From: a virus
DNA: 43,056 nucleotides
IMG/VR virus record: IMGVR_UViG_3300008113_000270
Coordinates: 1-43,056 of that record
Reading direction: 5' to 3' (one strand)
This document shows positions 30,904 to 37,130 of the stretch, one piece after another. Each line of letters begins with the position of its first letter. The first letter of the stretch is position 1. Made by a program: the position numbers and the translations under genes. The notes beneath the pieces were generated by a model, which was given only the letters and a program-made list of their open reading frames with translations, was not told the DNA's origin and did no database searches.

Positions 30904-31060
30904 CCCAGAGACAATTTGGAGCATGAACAACCCCGACGGCAAAGCCGACGGACTGTATTGCGAGCACTGCCTAGAGCCAATCAAGGCCTTTTGGCTAGTG
31001 AATGATGCCAAAGTTTGCGAGACTTGCAAATTTGAAACACCAGAGATAGAGGAGGAGTAG
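30896..31060 (+). CDS. Zinc-ribbon microprotein, 54 aa
   Basis: Starts at ATG 30896 with SD AGGGAGGGAG. YCEHCLEPI and VCETCKFET give a CxxC-x16-CxxC zinc ribbon (C22, C25, C42, C45); WLVNDAKVCETC is typical of treble-clef/ribbon hairpins. Acidic end. A longer frame from 30851 lacks an SD and overlaps the upstream gene. Likely a protein- or nucleic-acid-binding adaptor. Confidence 0.7.
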   Translation: MFSPETIWSMNNPDGKADGLYCEHCLEPIKAFWLVNDAKVCETCKFETPEIEEE

Positions 31061-31078
31061 CCCTCACTTCCCCTCAAG

Positions 31079-31119
31079 CACCGCCTGCACTATCCCCCAG
31101 TGCAGGCGGTGTTTTTTTT
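31079..31119 (+). terminator. Strong rho-independent terminator
   Basis: A perfect 13-bp stem (31079-31091 with 31099-31111), 7-nt loop and eight Ts. It closes the second early transcript. The rest of 31120-31352 has no gene: it holds the second 26-bp element, a promoter-like sequence and an untranslated leader. Confidence 0.95.
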
Positions 31120-31169
31120 GCCCTCGGGGCACGATCCTGCCGACTGGAATGGTGGTGCTGTGTCGTGGC

Positions 31170-31195
31170 CGACTAGAAAGCAACGAATGGAATGC
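31170..31195 (+). repeat. 26-bp upstream element, copy 2
   Basis: Identical to 30409-30434. Similar GTGCTGGG sequence also follows both copies. Confidence 0.75.
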
Positions 31196-31224
31196 TGTGC
31201 AGTGCTGGGCAGTGTTTGCATGGC

Positions 31225-31253
31225 TTGCATTGAGTCACTTAGCAAATTAGTAG
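31225..31253 (+). promoter_or_regulatory. Putative early promoter 2
   Basis: TTGCAT, 17 bp, TAGTAG then ACACT, matching early promoter 1 base for base at the -10 region. It leaves a leader of about 90 nt before the gene at 31353. Confidence 0.55.
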
Positions 31254-31352
31254 ACACTAGGGGCACTATGTGATAGAGTATTTTCTGCAAGTGAGGCAGG
31301 CTTTGGCTAGCTAAACTTGCAAACTAACTGACAACCAAAAAGGAGTAAAAAC

Positions 31353-31544
31353 ATGAACCACGCAATAGCAAGAGTCGATCGCTATGCCTTTACCTACTGG
31401 ACAGGGATCGAACTAACTGAAGAACAATGGCACCAATTTTTGCCATGGATCGAGGAGGACATCCACGAGGCAGTAGCCAATTTCATTATCGAGGCTGGCT
31501 ACACCGCTCAGAAGATCGAGCAACTAATCAACGAGGAGAACTAA
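31353..31544 (+). CDS. Early protein, 63 aa, unknown
   Basis: MNHAIARVDRYAFTYWTGIE then ELTEEQWHQFLPWIEEDIHE and a helical acidic end. Aromatic- and Trp-rich. SD AAAAAGGAG 8 nt before the ATG. First gene of the ArdA-like operon (2-nt gap to the next gene). Confidence 0.68.
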   Translation: MNHAIARVDRYAFTYWTGIELTEEQWHQFLPWIEEDIHEAVANFIIEAGYTAQKIEQLINEEN

Positions 31545-31546
31545 CT

Positions 31547-31756
31547 ATGAAATGGGAATACTGGATTACTAACGGGCAGTTAGGCAGTTTGGATAACACC
31601 AAGGTTGCCTATTCGACCCACCCGAATGGCCGTAGGGCATTACACAACGCTATACAGGCCCACGCAAACCGAACTGGCCTAGAATCATGGGCTATACCTA
31701 CAACCGAACCAATCGGTACCCCAAAACGGTGGTACCCAAAAAGACCGCAATACTAA
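31547..31756 (+). CDS. Early protein, 69 aa, unknown
   Basis: MKWEYWITNGQLGSLDNTKV, then YSTHPNGRRALHNAIQAHAN and TPKRWYPKRPQY. The ATG at 31547 has SD GAGGAG; upstream in-frame ATG 31427 would overprint the previous gene and was rejected. Unlike its neighbours it is basic, with a Tyr/Trp/Pro end. Confidence 0.65.
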   Translation: MKWEYWITNGQLGSLDNTKVAYSTHPNGRRALHNAIQAHANRTGLESWAIPTTEPIGTPKRWYPKRPQY

Positions 31757-31768
31757 GGAGAACTAACC

Positions 31769-32185
31769 ATGAACACAACCGCAACGAACCTGATCGCTTG
31801 GAATGGCGAAACCTACAAGGGAGCTGGCGAAACCTACGACTGGCTGAGAGACCTTGAGGCCTGCCAAGACCTAGACCCTGATGAATTATTGCGCCTAGCA
31901 ATTTTCGCCTATAACGGAGGCTGGGCCCTAGTCGAGGAAGATCTTCCCCTGCTTATTGGGCATGAGAACGAGGCCTTCCAAGGCGAATATGCCAGTAAAG
32001 CCGAATTTGCCGAGGAGTTTTTTGAGTCCGAATATGCCGACTTAGACCAAGAGGGCATAATCAGGCACCTAGTGATCGACTGGGAGGCCACCTATAACTA
32101 CAGCCTGAGATTTGACTTTTTTGAGTACGACGTGATCGACATCGACGGGCAGTACCGCAAGTTCTTTTGGAGTGCCAATGTCTGA
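31769..32185 (+). CDS. ArdA-like antirestriction protein
   Basis: 138 aa, very acidic. YDWLRDLEACQ, then FQGEYASKAEFAEEFFESEY, HLVIDWEATYNYSLRFDFFE and DGQYRKFFW match the C-terminal half of ArdA proteins (FxGxYxSxxEFAE, IDWEA, DGxYxxF), which mimic B-form DNA and block type I restriction enzymes. Shorter than classical ArdA (about 165-185 aa), missing much of the N-terminal domain. SD AAGGAG. Early position suits protection on entry. Confidence 0.72.
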   Translation: MNTTATNLIAWNGETYKGAGETYDWLRDLEACQDLDPDELLRLAIFAYNGGWALVEEDLPLLIGHENEAFQGEYASKAEFAEEFFESEYADLDQEGIIRHLVIDWEATYNYSLRFDFFEYDVIDIDGQYRKFFWSANV

Positions 32186-32420
32186 AATCCAATTCATTAC
32201 CGAGGAAGAGCTAACCGCTAGCTACGATGAGGCCCTAGACACCTACGGGCCGATCCAAATTGGCAACCTAACCTATGGAGCTAGCTGGGCCTTGCAAAAA
32301 CTCGACCCAATAGCCTACGAAATTGGCCTCGGAGAGTACGCCGACAGCCTCGCTGAGGACGGCGTATTTTGCGAAGGCTATACCGAACCTGAAAACTACG
32401 ACAACGAAGGAGAAAACTAA
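32178..32420 (+). CDS. Acidic early protein, 80 aa
   Basis: MSEIQFITEEELTASYDEAL then DTYGPIQIGNLTYGASWALQ and an acidic tail (EDGVFCEGYTEPENYDNEGE). ATG at 32178 overlaps the ArdA-like stop; the in-frame GTG at 32172 is less likely. GNLxYGASxALxKLDPIAYxxG resembles small actinophage proteins of unknown role. Possible DNA mimic by charge only. Confidence 0.68.
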   Translation: MSEIQFITEEELTASYDEALDTYGPIQIGNLTYGASWALQKLDPIAYEIGLGEYADSLAEDGVFCEGYTEPENYDNEGEN

Positions 32421-32421
32421 C

Positions 32422-32697
32422 ATGGGAGCACTACAAGCAAGCGAAATGGCCGAATGGGCCGACCTAGACAGCGCACTAACATGGCACCTTAGGGCAAACC
32501 ACTATCCTCCAGTCCCTATCTACATGCTGGAGCCATGCAAACAGGCGATCGAGGCATGCAACGAAGGTGAATGGCGTCGATCCATAGACCTGCCTGAAGG
32601 CGTGTCTTTTCGTGGAGGTGACACCGCCACCGCAAGCGAAATCGTGGAAGGCCTTCACCTATTTCCGTGGATCAACGACGAAGACGAATGGGATTAG
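32422..32697 (+). CDS. Acidic early protein, 91 aa
   Basis: From ATG 32422 with SD AAGGAG: MGALQASEMAEWADLDSALT, then WHLRANHYPPVPIYMLEPCK and a C-terminal GDTATASEIVEGLHLFPWIN. HLxxNHYPPVP is a recognisable turn of actinophage early proteins. It is the last gene before a 256-nt non-coding control region. Confidence 0.7.
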   Translation: MGALQASEMAEWADLDSALTWHLRANHYPPVPIYMLEPCKQAIEACNEGEWRRSIDLPEGVSFRGGDTATASEIVEGLHLFPWINDEDEWD

Positions 32698-32738
32698 GTG
32701 CACTTTTTTTGCAAATCCAAGTCGCTCTCCTAGAAACG

Positions 32739-32788
32739 TACCTACTCATTACTAATCGACTCATGAGTAGATTAGCAGTGAGTAGGTA
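32739..32788. promoter_or_regulatory. 50-bp near-perfect palindrome
   Basis: 22 of 25 base pairs match around a centre at 32763/32764 (ACTCATGAGT core, outer arms TACCTACTC / GAGTAGGTA). CTACTCA half-sites recur at 32927-32942 before the next gene. The region 32698-32953 (256 nt) has no gene. It holds this palindrome, seven Ts at 32704-32710, AT-rich sequence and a promoter. Candidate operator cluster or replication origin. Confidence 0.7.
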
Positions 32789-32885
32789 TCTTCTATGGAA
32801 CTCAATATAAGCCACGAAAAGTAAACGTAACTTACTGGGCAAAACCCTATATTGAGACTCAGTACACTAAAGAAAACAACCCAAA

Positions 32886-32914
32886 TTGACAGACTTAGAG
32901 TAGATTAGTAGAAT
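32886..32914 (+). promoter_or_regulatory. Consensus sigma-70-type promoter
   Basis: TTGACA at 32886-32891, 17-bp spacer, TAGAAT at 32909-32914: the best promoter in the window. Start of transcription would be near 32921, giving a leader of about 33 nt with two CTACTCA/TCTACTC sites and SD AGAAAGG. Confidence 0.8.
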
Positions 32915-32953
32915 TGCACTGTAAATCTACTCATCTACTCAGAAAGGCAGAAA

Positions 32954-33556
32954 ATGACAGAATACCACCCAATCTATGGTGCACTTTTGACATCCCGACA
33001 AGCCTCCGATCTTACGGGATTCACTATGAACCAGCTACGCAATTTCAGACAGCGACCCGAAACGGCACCCTTTGGATTCGTCCGACAGGGAGGCACAAGT
33101 TGGTACCGCAAGGACGACATCGAGGCATGGCTCGAAAAGAACGGAGCAGTGGCCTATGAATATATCGTCCCTGCTAGTGGAGTCTCCTCACCGCTCAGAT
33201 CTACGGCTACGGATTCGACCAAGCGAGAGGTGCTTAGCGAACTAGCCAAGATCACCACCAAAAACGCATGGGGATCGCATGGTACATGGCTAACAGAGCA
33301 ATCCGGCCTGCAAGACGCCCATAGCAAGGTGAACGAGTGGGCAGAGCACTTTTGGAGGCTACACCTAGAGGATAACCCTGATGCAGGGGAGTTTATACCG
33401 CTGAACTTCTCGAGGATCGACAACCCTAGCCAGTATTGGCAGGCCATAACATGGGCAGTACGGCGAGCTACGGCATATATCCGAAATTGGGAGGTAACTG
33501 ATCGTGAGATCATGGACATCCCTGTTGGCGAGGTACCACCTAGCAAGATCGTATAA
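32954..33556 (+). CDS. Excisionase/MerR-like HTH DNA-binding protein
   Basis: 200 aa. Residues about 11-65 (LLTSRQASDLTGFTMNQLRN, SWYRKDDIEAWLEKNG) form an HTH_17-type winged helix that ends in the usual DDIEAWL. The rest (about 95-200) is helical with many Trp (WGSHGTWLTEQSG, NEWAEHFWRLH, QYWQAITWAVRRATAYIRNW) and unrecognised. It is the first gene downstream of the palindrome and strong promoter, so it may bind those repeats as an autoregulator or origin protein. Confidence 0.75.
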   Translation: MTEYHPIYGALLTSRQASDLTGFTMNQLRNFRQRPETAPFGFVRQGGTSWYRKDDIEAWLEKNGAVAYEYIVPASGVSSPLRSTATDSTKREVLSELAKITTKNAWGSHGTWLTEQSGLQDAHSKVNEWAEHFWRLHLEDNPDAGEFIPLNFSRIDNPSQYWQAITWAVRRATAYIRNWEVTDREIMDIPVGEVPPSKIV

Positions 33557-33564
33557 AAGAAGAA

Positions 33565-33593
33565 CCGCTAGGGAGCTTAGCTCGACCTAGCGG
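33565..33593 (+). terminator. Stem-loop after the HTH gene
   Basis: CCGCTAGG (33565-33572) pairs with CCTAGCGG (33586-33593), with an inner GAGC/GCTC stem. No T-run, so attenuation or RNA processing is more likely than efficient termination. Confidence 0.6.
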
Positions 33594-33618
33594 ATCTATC
33601 TAACTGAAAGGAGTAACT

Positions 33619-33978
33619 ATGACCGAGAACCACCAAGGCCACGAGGTTACTATAACAACCAAACAAGGAGTGTCAATGAGCAAAACGCAGAAAACTAGCC
33701 TGAATTATCTGATCCAAGAGGCCCTCGAGGCTGGAGGTTGGAAGCTGATCAATCCGGATGGAAATGCAGAAACGTGGAGGCGTAACGGTGAGCAGGTCTC
33801 AATCGGCAAGAAGCTACTCAGAGGCACTGAGCCCCCTAGCGTGATCTACGAGGTATGGGATCCGGAGTCGGGCTTTCGCAAGACGGATTCGATCGTTATC
33901 AATCTGTTATGCACAAGGCTTGCCAAATCCGGCAAAATGTCGGAGTGGCTGAATACAATAAACCAAACTGAAAACTAA
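33619..33978 (+). CDS. Early protein, 119 aa, unknown
   Basis: Two plausible starts: ATG 33619 (SD AAAGGAG) and ATG 33676 (SD AAGGAG), so long and short forms may both be made. The short form (100 aa) looks the more protein-like: LNYLIQEALEAGGWKLINPD, AETWRRNGEQVSIGKKLLRG, then helical end. VIYEVWDPESGFRKTDSIVI suggests a small alpha/beta fold. Unknown function. Confidence 0.68.
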   Translation: MTENHQGHEVTITTKQGVSMSKTQKTSLNYLIQEALEAGGWKLINPDGNAETWRRNGEQVSIGKKLLRGTEPPSVIYEVWDPESGFRKTDSIVINLLCTRLAKSGKMSEWLNTINQTEN

Positions 33979-33993
33979 CTAAGGAGAATAACT

Positions 33994-34170
33994 ATGACAA
34001 AATACATCGCAACCTTTACTGGACACTTCGAGATCGATGAGGCTGATTCACCAGAAGAGGCCAAGTTGATCGGCCAGTACATCCTGCAAGACGCCTTCCC
34101 TGATTATGATGATGCGCCTTACAAGGATTACTCAATAACCAGTGTTACCCAAATTGAGGAGGAGAACTAA
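33994..34170 (+). CDS. DpnD/PcfM-like acidic protein, 58 aa
   Basis: MTKYIATFTGHFEIDEADSP then EEAKLIGQYILQDAFPDYDD and an acidic end. Beta-beta-alpha pattern (YxATFTGxFEIDxADSPEEA) like DpnD/PcfM-type domains and related to 34173-34352 and 30135-30326. SD AAGGAG. Function of this family is unclear. Confidence 0.68.
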   Translation: MTKYIATFTGHFEIDEADSPEEAKLIGQYILQDAFPDYDDAPYKDYSITSVTQIEEEN

Positions 34171-34172
34171 CC

Positions 34173-34352
34173 ATGCAAGAGTACGAAGTAACCGTCACCG
34201 AAGCCAAGTGGTATTCGATAGTCGTAACCGCTGAAAGCGCAGAAGACGCTGAAAAGCAGGCTATTGAGCTTGCCTTCATCTCCGGCTTTGATGAGTTCGA
34301 GTTCGAAGGCAGTGCAATCGAGCAAATGGCCCATGTCGAGGAGCTCGGATGA
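34173..34352 (+). CDS. DpnD/PcfM-like acidic protein, 59 aa
   Basis: MQEYEVTVTEAKWYSIVVTA then ESAEDAEKQAIELAFISGFD and EFEFEGSAIEQMAHVEELG. VTVTxAxxxxIVVxAESAEDAE matches the DpnD/PcfM-type pattern better than its two relatives. SD GAGGAG. Its stop is inside the next ATG (ATGA). Confidence 0.7.
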   Translation: MQEYEVTVTEAKWYSIVVTAESAEDAEKQAIELAFISGFDEFEFEGSAIEQMAHVEELG

Positions 34353-34591
34353 AAACCATAACCGGCTTTGGCCTCAACGTTTGGAACGATAGCGACAATG
34401 ATACGCCAGTTTGGAAAATGGCGATCTACAACGACTATGCCGGCCAGACTGATACATCCGAATGGATGACTATGGAGGCAACACCTGAGCGAGTAGCCAG
34501 ATACCTAGAGATATCGCAAGACGATGACTGGTGGATATACAACGGCGACAATGACTTCCACTACATCCTTTGGGGAGTCAGGCCACTGTGA
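34349..34591 (+). CDS. Acidic early protein, 80 aa
   Basis: MKTITGFGLNVWNDSDNDTP, then WKMAIYNDYAGQTDTSEWMT, and WWIYNGDNDFHYILWGVRPL. Trp- and Asp-rich, predicted mostly beta. Coupled to the preceding gene. Not recognised. Confidence 0.68.
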   Translation: MKTITGFGLNVWNDSDNDTPVWKMAIYNDYAGQTDTSEWMTMEATPERVARYLEISQDDDWWIYNGDNDFHYILWGVRPL

Positions 34592-34662
34592 TCGAGTACC
34601 TAGCCATGCTGACCGCACTCAACACCATCTTTCTAGCACTAATACTACTGAGGCAAAAGTGA
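34588..34662 (+). CDS. Hydrophobic microprotein, 24 aa
   Basis: M(GTG)IEYLAMLTALNTIFLALI then LLRQK: a single membrane helix with a positive end. GTG shares bases with the upstream stop (GTGA) and its own stop shares bases with the next GTG. The tight fit on both sides is the only evidence for a gene; it may be just a translational bridge. Confidence 0.42.
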   Translation: MIEYLAMLTALNTIFLALILLRQK

Positions 34663-34985
34663 GCGACGTACCTTACTTCCTCGGTGGCATCGCTAGCAAG
34701 CCTGATGACCGCCCTCACTTGATAGCAGTAAAGATCGGTGACTATACCACTAGGCGATTCAGAAGAGGCGTGAAGAGATTATGCAAGCACTTCTCAATCC
34801 CCAACAACCTGACATCCCTGATCGCAGTAGCTAGCATGCATGACTATGAGCTAGCTATCTTCGACAGATACCTATTCGTTTACAGAATTGACAGCAAGTT
34901 TGCTGACATAGTAGTGTACGAACCAACCATTCTGCATGCCACTTTCGAGGTGGAGCAGGACAACAAAATAATCCAATTCATATAA
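34659..34985 (+). CDS. Early protein, 108 aa, unknown
   Basis: GTG start at 34659: MSDVPYFLGGIASKPDDRPH, then DYTTRRFRRGVKRLCKHFSI, a basic helix, and beta strands (YELAIFDRYLFVYRIDSKFA). The longer frame back to 34524 overprints an upstream gene and is rejected. Unlike its neighbours the N-terminal half is basic. Function unknown. Confidence 0.6.
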   Translation: MSDVPYFLGGIASKPDDRPHLIAVKIGDYTTRRFRRGVKRLCKHFSIPNNLTSLIAVASMHDYELAIFDRYLFVYRIDSKFADIVVYEPTILHATFEVEQDNKIIQFI

Positions 34986-34996
34986 AGGAGACTGAA

Positions 34997-35371
34997 ATGA
35001 GTAACGCAACTGACCGCCAGCTACTTGATGAGGCCAAGGCCAAGCTAGTAACTAAGGCAAAAGAAACCAAAGAGACATCCAAGTCGGTCGAGGCTATCGA
35101 TCCGGCGCTCGCTAACGAGCTATTGGCAAAACGTAGCGCAGTCTATGATGCCAAGAAGAAACTCGAGGCAGAGTTAGCTGAGATCGATGCCATTGTCAAG
35201 GACATGATCGGCAACGCTGACCAGCTAACGATTCATGGTGCCAAGGTGGCATCCATCGCTAGGTGGCGTGAGACCGCATTGATCACCGATGCAGTCAAAG
35301 ACACCTTCCCTGTAGCTGAGTACCCCGAGCTATACAAGCGCACCAACAAGAGCAGGCTGACGATCCACTAA
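34997..35371 (+). CDS. Phage recombination/replication-associated helical protein
   Basis: 124 aa. Coiled-coil N-terminal part (about 5-80: LAKRSAVYDAKKKLEAELAE), then a short domain GNADQLTIHGAKVASIARWR with PELYKRTNKSRLTIH, a pattern common in proteins near phage nucleases (hGxxVA...Pelyxxyxxxsxsr). SD AAAGGAG. The position ahead of nuclease and helicase genes agrees. Biochemical role unknown. Confidence 0.68.
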   Translation: MSNATDRQLLDEAKAKLVTKAKETKETSKSVEAIDPALANELLAKRSAVYDAKKKLEAELAEIDAIVKDMIGNADQLTIHGAKVASIARWRETALITDAVKDTFPVAEYPELYKRTNKSRLTIH

Positions 35372-35634
35372 TGACTACTTTTGCTAGAGCTCGCTTTGAT
35401 GACGATTCATTACCAATCGTCGAATGTATATACAACAGGGATCTAATGGTGCCTGTAAAGACTGACCAACTGTTCTTCGTGATGAGCGAGGAGATCCACG
35501 ATAAGTACGAGGTTGATTACGACTTAGGCGAAATGCTTATCTACTCACCCAAGTTCGAAGAGGACTACGGATGCATGTGGGTAGCCCAGACAATCGACTT
35601 TGAATTTTTTGAGCTAGAAGGAGTAACAGCATGA
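35371..35634 (+). CDS. Acidic early protein, 87 aa
   Basis: MTTFARARFDDDSLPIVECI, VPVKTDQLFFVMSEEIHDKY, ending in FEFFELEGVTA. Mixed alpha/beta, strongly acidic middle. Coupled on both sides (TAATG and ATGA). Not recognised. Confidence 0.66.
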   Translation: MTTFARARFDDDSLPIVECIYNRDLMVPVKTDQLFFVMSEEIHDKYEVDYDLGEMLIYSPKFEEDYGCMWVAQTIDFEFFELEGVTA

Positions 35635-35846
35635 AACTAAAGATATGGCTAGGCGATATTTTCTACGGCAAGGAGCTAGACCAAGCTTATACAAACGGCT
35701 TACAGCAGGGATCTTCAAGAGCCCTATCGATGGTAAAGCTCAAGATCGAGAACAGGGCTAAGTGGCTTACACCAGCCAAGCAGTCCGGCACCGATTTTGC
35801 CCTCGAGGTTGTCGAGGAGGTGAAGGAGCTTTGGAAGGCACTGTAA
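35631..35846 (+). CDS. Early protein, 71 aa, unknown
   Basis: MKLKIWLGDIFYGKELDQAY with a helical remainder (SSRALSMVKLKIENRAKWLT, EVVEEVKELWKAL). Small helical bundle, weakly basic. ATG overlaps the upstream stop. No function recognised. Confidence 0.64.
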   Translation: MKLKIWLGDIFYGKELDQAYTNGLQQGSSRALSMVKLKIENRAKWLTPAKQSGTDFALEVVEEVKELWKAL

Positions 35847-35968
35847 CTTCGATCTACAGGTGCCCATCCTGTGAAAACTTCTTCACCTACGAAAACTGGT
35901 CGAAAGAAAACGATATTTGCAACATCTGCTTAGACGAATTGGAGAACCCCAATGGCAATTCTTTTTGA
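35831..35968 (+). CDS. Zinc-ribbon microprotein, 45 aa
   Basis: YRCPSCENFFTYENWSKEND then ICNICLDELENP: CxxC-x16-CxxC ribbon. TTG at 35831 is the only close start; SD AAGGAG is just 2 nt before it, so reinitiation from the overlapping upstream gene is likely. The frame is open back to 35762 but that part overprints the upstream gene. Confidence 0.5.
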   Translation: MEGTVTSIYRCPSCENFFTYENWSKENDICNICLDELENPNGNSF

Positions 35969-36137
35969 ACGCAACGGCGACTGGCCGGACACTGACCAAG
36001 ACTACTTGGGGGTGAGTGATGAAGAAGACAACAGCTGCTTTTTTTGCGACTCTAATACTGGGTGTATTTGCGACTCGGTATACGATTTTGCACAAGAACA
36101 AGAACTTATCGATGACTATGAGGCCCTCAATGACTGA
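35952..36137 (+). CDS. Acidic cysteine-rich microprotein, 61 aa
   Basis: MAILFERNGDWPDTDQDYLG then NSCFFCDSNTGCICDSVYDF and an acidic helix. Four cysteines (CxxC-x5-CxC) may bind zinc. SD GGAG precedes the ATG. An overlapping frame from 36016 that encodes a hydrophobic start is less convincing. Confidence 0.6.
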   Translation: MAILFERNGDWPDTDQDYLGVSDEEDNSCFFCDSNTGCICDSVYDFAQEQELIDDYEALND

Positions 36138-36264
36138 GTATTTCATCTGTTCTAACTGTGATCATATGTTCGATGACAGCGAGCGTGACCACGATATCCA
36201 GCAACCTATGTGCAGGACTTGCGCAGATACTGACCCTGAGTTCTACTCAAGTTACGGGAGATAA
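36130..36264 (+). CDS. Zinc-ribbon microprotein, 44 aa
   Basis: MTEYFICSNCDHMFDDSERD then HDIQQPMCRTCADTDPEFYS. CxxC-x17-CxxC ribbon. Start at ATG 36130 overlaps the upstream stop. One of three consecutive small cysteine proteins directly before WhiB. Confidence 0.6.
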   Translation: MTEYFICSNCDHMFDDSERDHDIQQPMCRTCADTDPEFYSSYGR

Positions 36265-36265
36265 C

Positions 36266-36574
36266 ATGACCGGCCCATTACTTTTCAACTCAACAGCGAA
36301 ACGCCACGCATGGCTGAAGCTAGCCAACATGGTGGATGAGGTCGGCCCAGATCATATCCCCTGCACCCAAGCACCAGATCTTTACTTCCCTGAAGGGGAC
36401 GAGATCGGTGGCGCTCACTATGTTCGATTAGCAAAGAACGCCTGCAAAAAGTGCCCACTGGTACTACCTTGCGCTGAGTACGCAATCAAGTACAGAGAAG
36501 AGTACGGAGTATGGGGAGGACTTAGCCCCACCGATCGTAAAAACATTAGAAGAAAGCGAGCTGAGAATGCCTAA
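36266..36574 (+). CDS. whiB: WhiB-family transcriptional regulator
   Basis: 102 aa from ATG 36266 (SD GGGAG). C33, then C60-x2-C63-x5-C69 bind an iron-sulphur cluster, and GVWGG at 81-85 with the basic RKNIRRKR tail is the WhiB DNA-binding turn. WhiB proteins bind sigma factor region 4 and are found only in Actinobacteria and their phages, so this fixes the host phylum. Phage WhiB proteins can redirect host transcription. Confidence 0.93.
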   Translation: MTGPLLFNSTAKRHAWLKLANMVDEVGPDHIPCTQAPDLYFPEGDEIGGAHYVRLAKNACKKCPLVLPCAEYAIKYREEYGVWGGLSPTDRKNIRRKRAENA

Positions 36575-37130
36575 TTTAGAGAGGCGCTATGTGCCAGCGG
36601 ATGGAAAAGTTACCAGCGCATGGCTTTTTGGACTCATCGATGCAGTTGAGTTCATGCAACAAGGCCACAAGTTTGGTGGCAACAGAGAAGGTTGGTTCGA
36701 GCTGACCCTATCCCAACTGATAGAAGACGTAGCAAAGTATGCAGAAGAAAATTGGAAGGAAGAATTTGCAAATGTTGAAGGACGAAGTACTGTACCCCTA
36801 TCAGAGGGAAGCAGTGGATCTGATAGTCCAGAAGAAGCGAGTGCTACTGGCAGACCAGCCAGGCCTTGGCAAAACGCTGGAGGCTTTAGGAGCGCTCGAG
36901 GAGTTGGATCTGTTCAACCCATTAGATTCCCACGCCGTTTTGATTCTCACCCCAGTGGTAAACGTAAGAAGCGCTTGGATCAGGTCGATCGAGACATATA
37001 TCTTGCCGAGACATCCCCAAACGCTTGTGGTGGATCTGGGCAGTGGCTCGTCACAGAAGAAGGAAAGCTTGTTGGCAGCTGCACTTGCCTCCTCAAGTAC
37101 TGCACCAATCGTGGTGGTGGCAAATCATGA
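36567..37130 (+). CDS. Unknown early protein with an overprinted C-terminus
   Basis: 187 aa. Residues 1-68 look genuine: SAWLFGLIDAVEFMQQGHKF, WFELTLSQLIEDVAKYAEEN (helical). From about residue 69 the frame lies over the helicase gene (359 nt overlap) and is low-complexity (Gly/Ser/Arg), with no family features, so it is probably read-through of a lost stop. The C-terminal section may be real or may be cut by processing. ATG overlaps the WhiB stop by 8 nt. Confidence 0.5.
   Translation: MPNLERRYVPADGKVTSAWLFGLIDAVEFMQQGHKFGGNREGWFELTLSQLIEDVAKYAEENWKEEFANVEGRSTVPLSEGSSGSDSPEEASATGRPARPWQNAGGFRSARGVGSVQPIRFPRRFDSHPSGKRKKRLDQVDRDIYLAETSPNACGGSGQWLVTEEGKLVGSCTCLLKYCTNRGGGKS

Noticed and set aside
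36016-36264. 82-aa frame with a hydrophobic start
   Set aside because: Its first 38 residues overprint the acidic cysteine protein at 35952-36137; only the part from ATG 36130 (zinc ribbon) looks real.
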